Assembly: GCF_000425545.1 (NCBI RefSeq)
Contig: NZ_AUDQ01000002.1
Location: 124,001-188,000 of the forward strand
DNA from: Sporosarcina ureae DSM 2281
GTDB lineage: Bacteria > Bacillota > Bacilli > Bacillales_A > Planococcaceae
Direction: 5' to 3'
DNA: 64,000 nt
Part shown: positions 63,929-64,000 of the stretch, piece after piece
How positions within the stretch are numbered: the first letter of the stretch is position 1
Layout of the letters: every line of letters starts with the position of its first letter
Notes under the pieces: model-generated
Database searches by the model: none
What the model saw: the letters and a program-made list of their open reading frames with translations, nothing else
What the model was told of the DNA's origin: nothing
Made by a program: the position numbers and the translations under genes

Positions 63929-63965
63929 TCGTACATACAAGTAATGAGTAAAGGGTGGGATCGAC

Positions 63966-64000
63966 ATGAAAAAAATTGCGGTCTTAACAAGTGGTGGTGA
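63966..64000 (+). CDS. pfkA: 6-phosphofructokinase, 5' end only
   Basis: ATG after AAGGGTGGG opens MKKIAVLTSGG, the ATP-binding start of bacterial PfkA. Only 11 full codons are in the window. Order accDA-pfkA matches B. subtilis. Confidence 0.85.
   Translation, partial: MKKIAVLTSGG

Overview
The window is chromosomal DNA from a low-GC, endospore-forming Firmicute. Protein similarities and gene order point to the Planococcaceae/Caryophanaceae, most likely Sporosarcina or a close relative. This is inferred from recognised families and from remembered Bacillus subtilis synteny; no search was run. Spore formation is supported by an alpha/beta-type SASP gene with a sigma-G-like promoter and by a SpoIIM-family gene.

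Most of the window follows the B. subtilis ytzB-to-pfkA neighbourhood. From the left: ytzB-like, ytoP, a DUF84 gene, a lipoprotein, ytpQ, ytpR, sftA, murC and ytxGH (0-10.7 kb). Next comes a large minus-strand FtsA/PilM-like gene, then aroA(G), ccpA, acuCBA, a class A PBP and T-box-controlled tyrS (10.7-22.7 kb). The right half (33.2-64 kb) has rpsD, a methionine gamma-lyase, a baeRF gene, stress genes, an S1C protease, ezrA, nifZ-thiI, a SASP gene, a frameshifted acyl-CoA synthetase, an NAD kinase, sppA, an RDD gene, tpx, ytxK, ackA, a usp gene, ald, an M24 peptidase, ytkL, ytoI, ytpI, nrnA, dnaE, a FadR-type regulator, accDA and the first codons of pfkA. Compared with B. subtilis as I remember it, motPS, acsA, ytxJ, ytrHI and the malic enzyme gene are missing from their usual places. 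Other genes sit there instead: the FtsA-like gene, the PBP gene and the FadR-like gene.

Between tyrS and rpsD (22.7-33.2 kb), which adjoin in B. subtilis, lies an accessory region. Its left part has small hypothetical genes, a lipoprotein, a GAATTAAA tandem repeat and remnants of small ORFs. Its middle is a catabolic cassette: a GntR/HutC regulator, a YfcC-family carrier and an octopine/opine dehydrogenase-family enzyme. That cassette carries a canonical cre site, a clear sigma-A promoter and a 20-bp perfect palindrome whose half-site recurs at the regulator's own promoter. Its right part (29.4-33.2 kb) is a same-strand series of separate small genes (SpoIIM-like, Amj flippase, two small membrane proteins, SUKH/SMI1). 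Related hairpin elements follow three of these genes just after their stop codons, and two inverted copies of another ~50-bp element bracket the whole stretch.

Functionally the window combines central carbon control (ccpA, acuABC, ackA, pfkA), envelope and division functions (murC, PBP1A, ezrA, sftA, Amj), fatty-acid initiation (accDA with a probable dedicated regulator), sulfur/amino-acid metabolism (nifZ, thiI, methionine gamma-lyase, ald) and stress genes with sigma-B-like promoters (ytxGH, yflT-like, possibly baeRF). The points most worth following are the cassette-like cluster, the opine regulon, the FtsA-like fusion, the FadR-accDA arrangement, a thiol peroxidase lacking its usual resolving cysteine, and the poly-A frameshift in the acyl-CoA synthetase.
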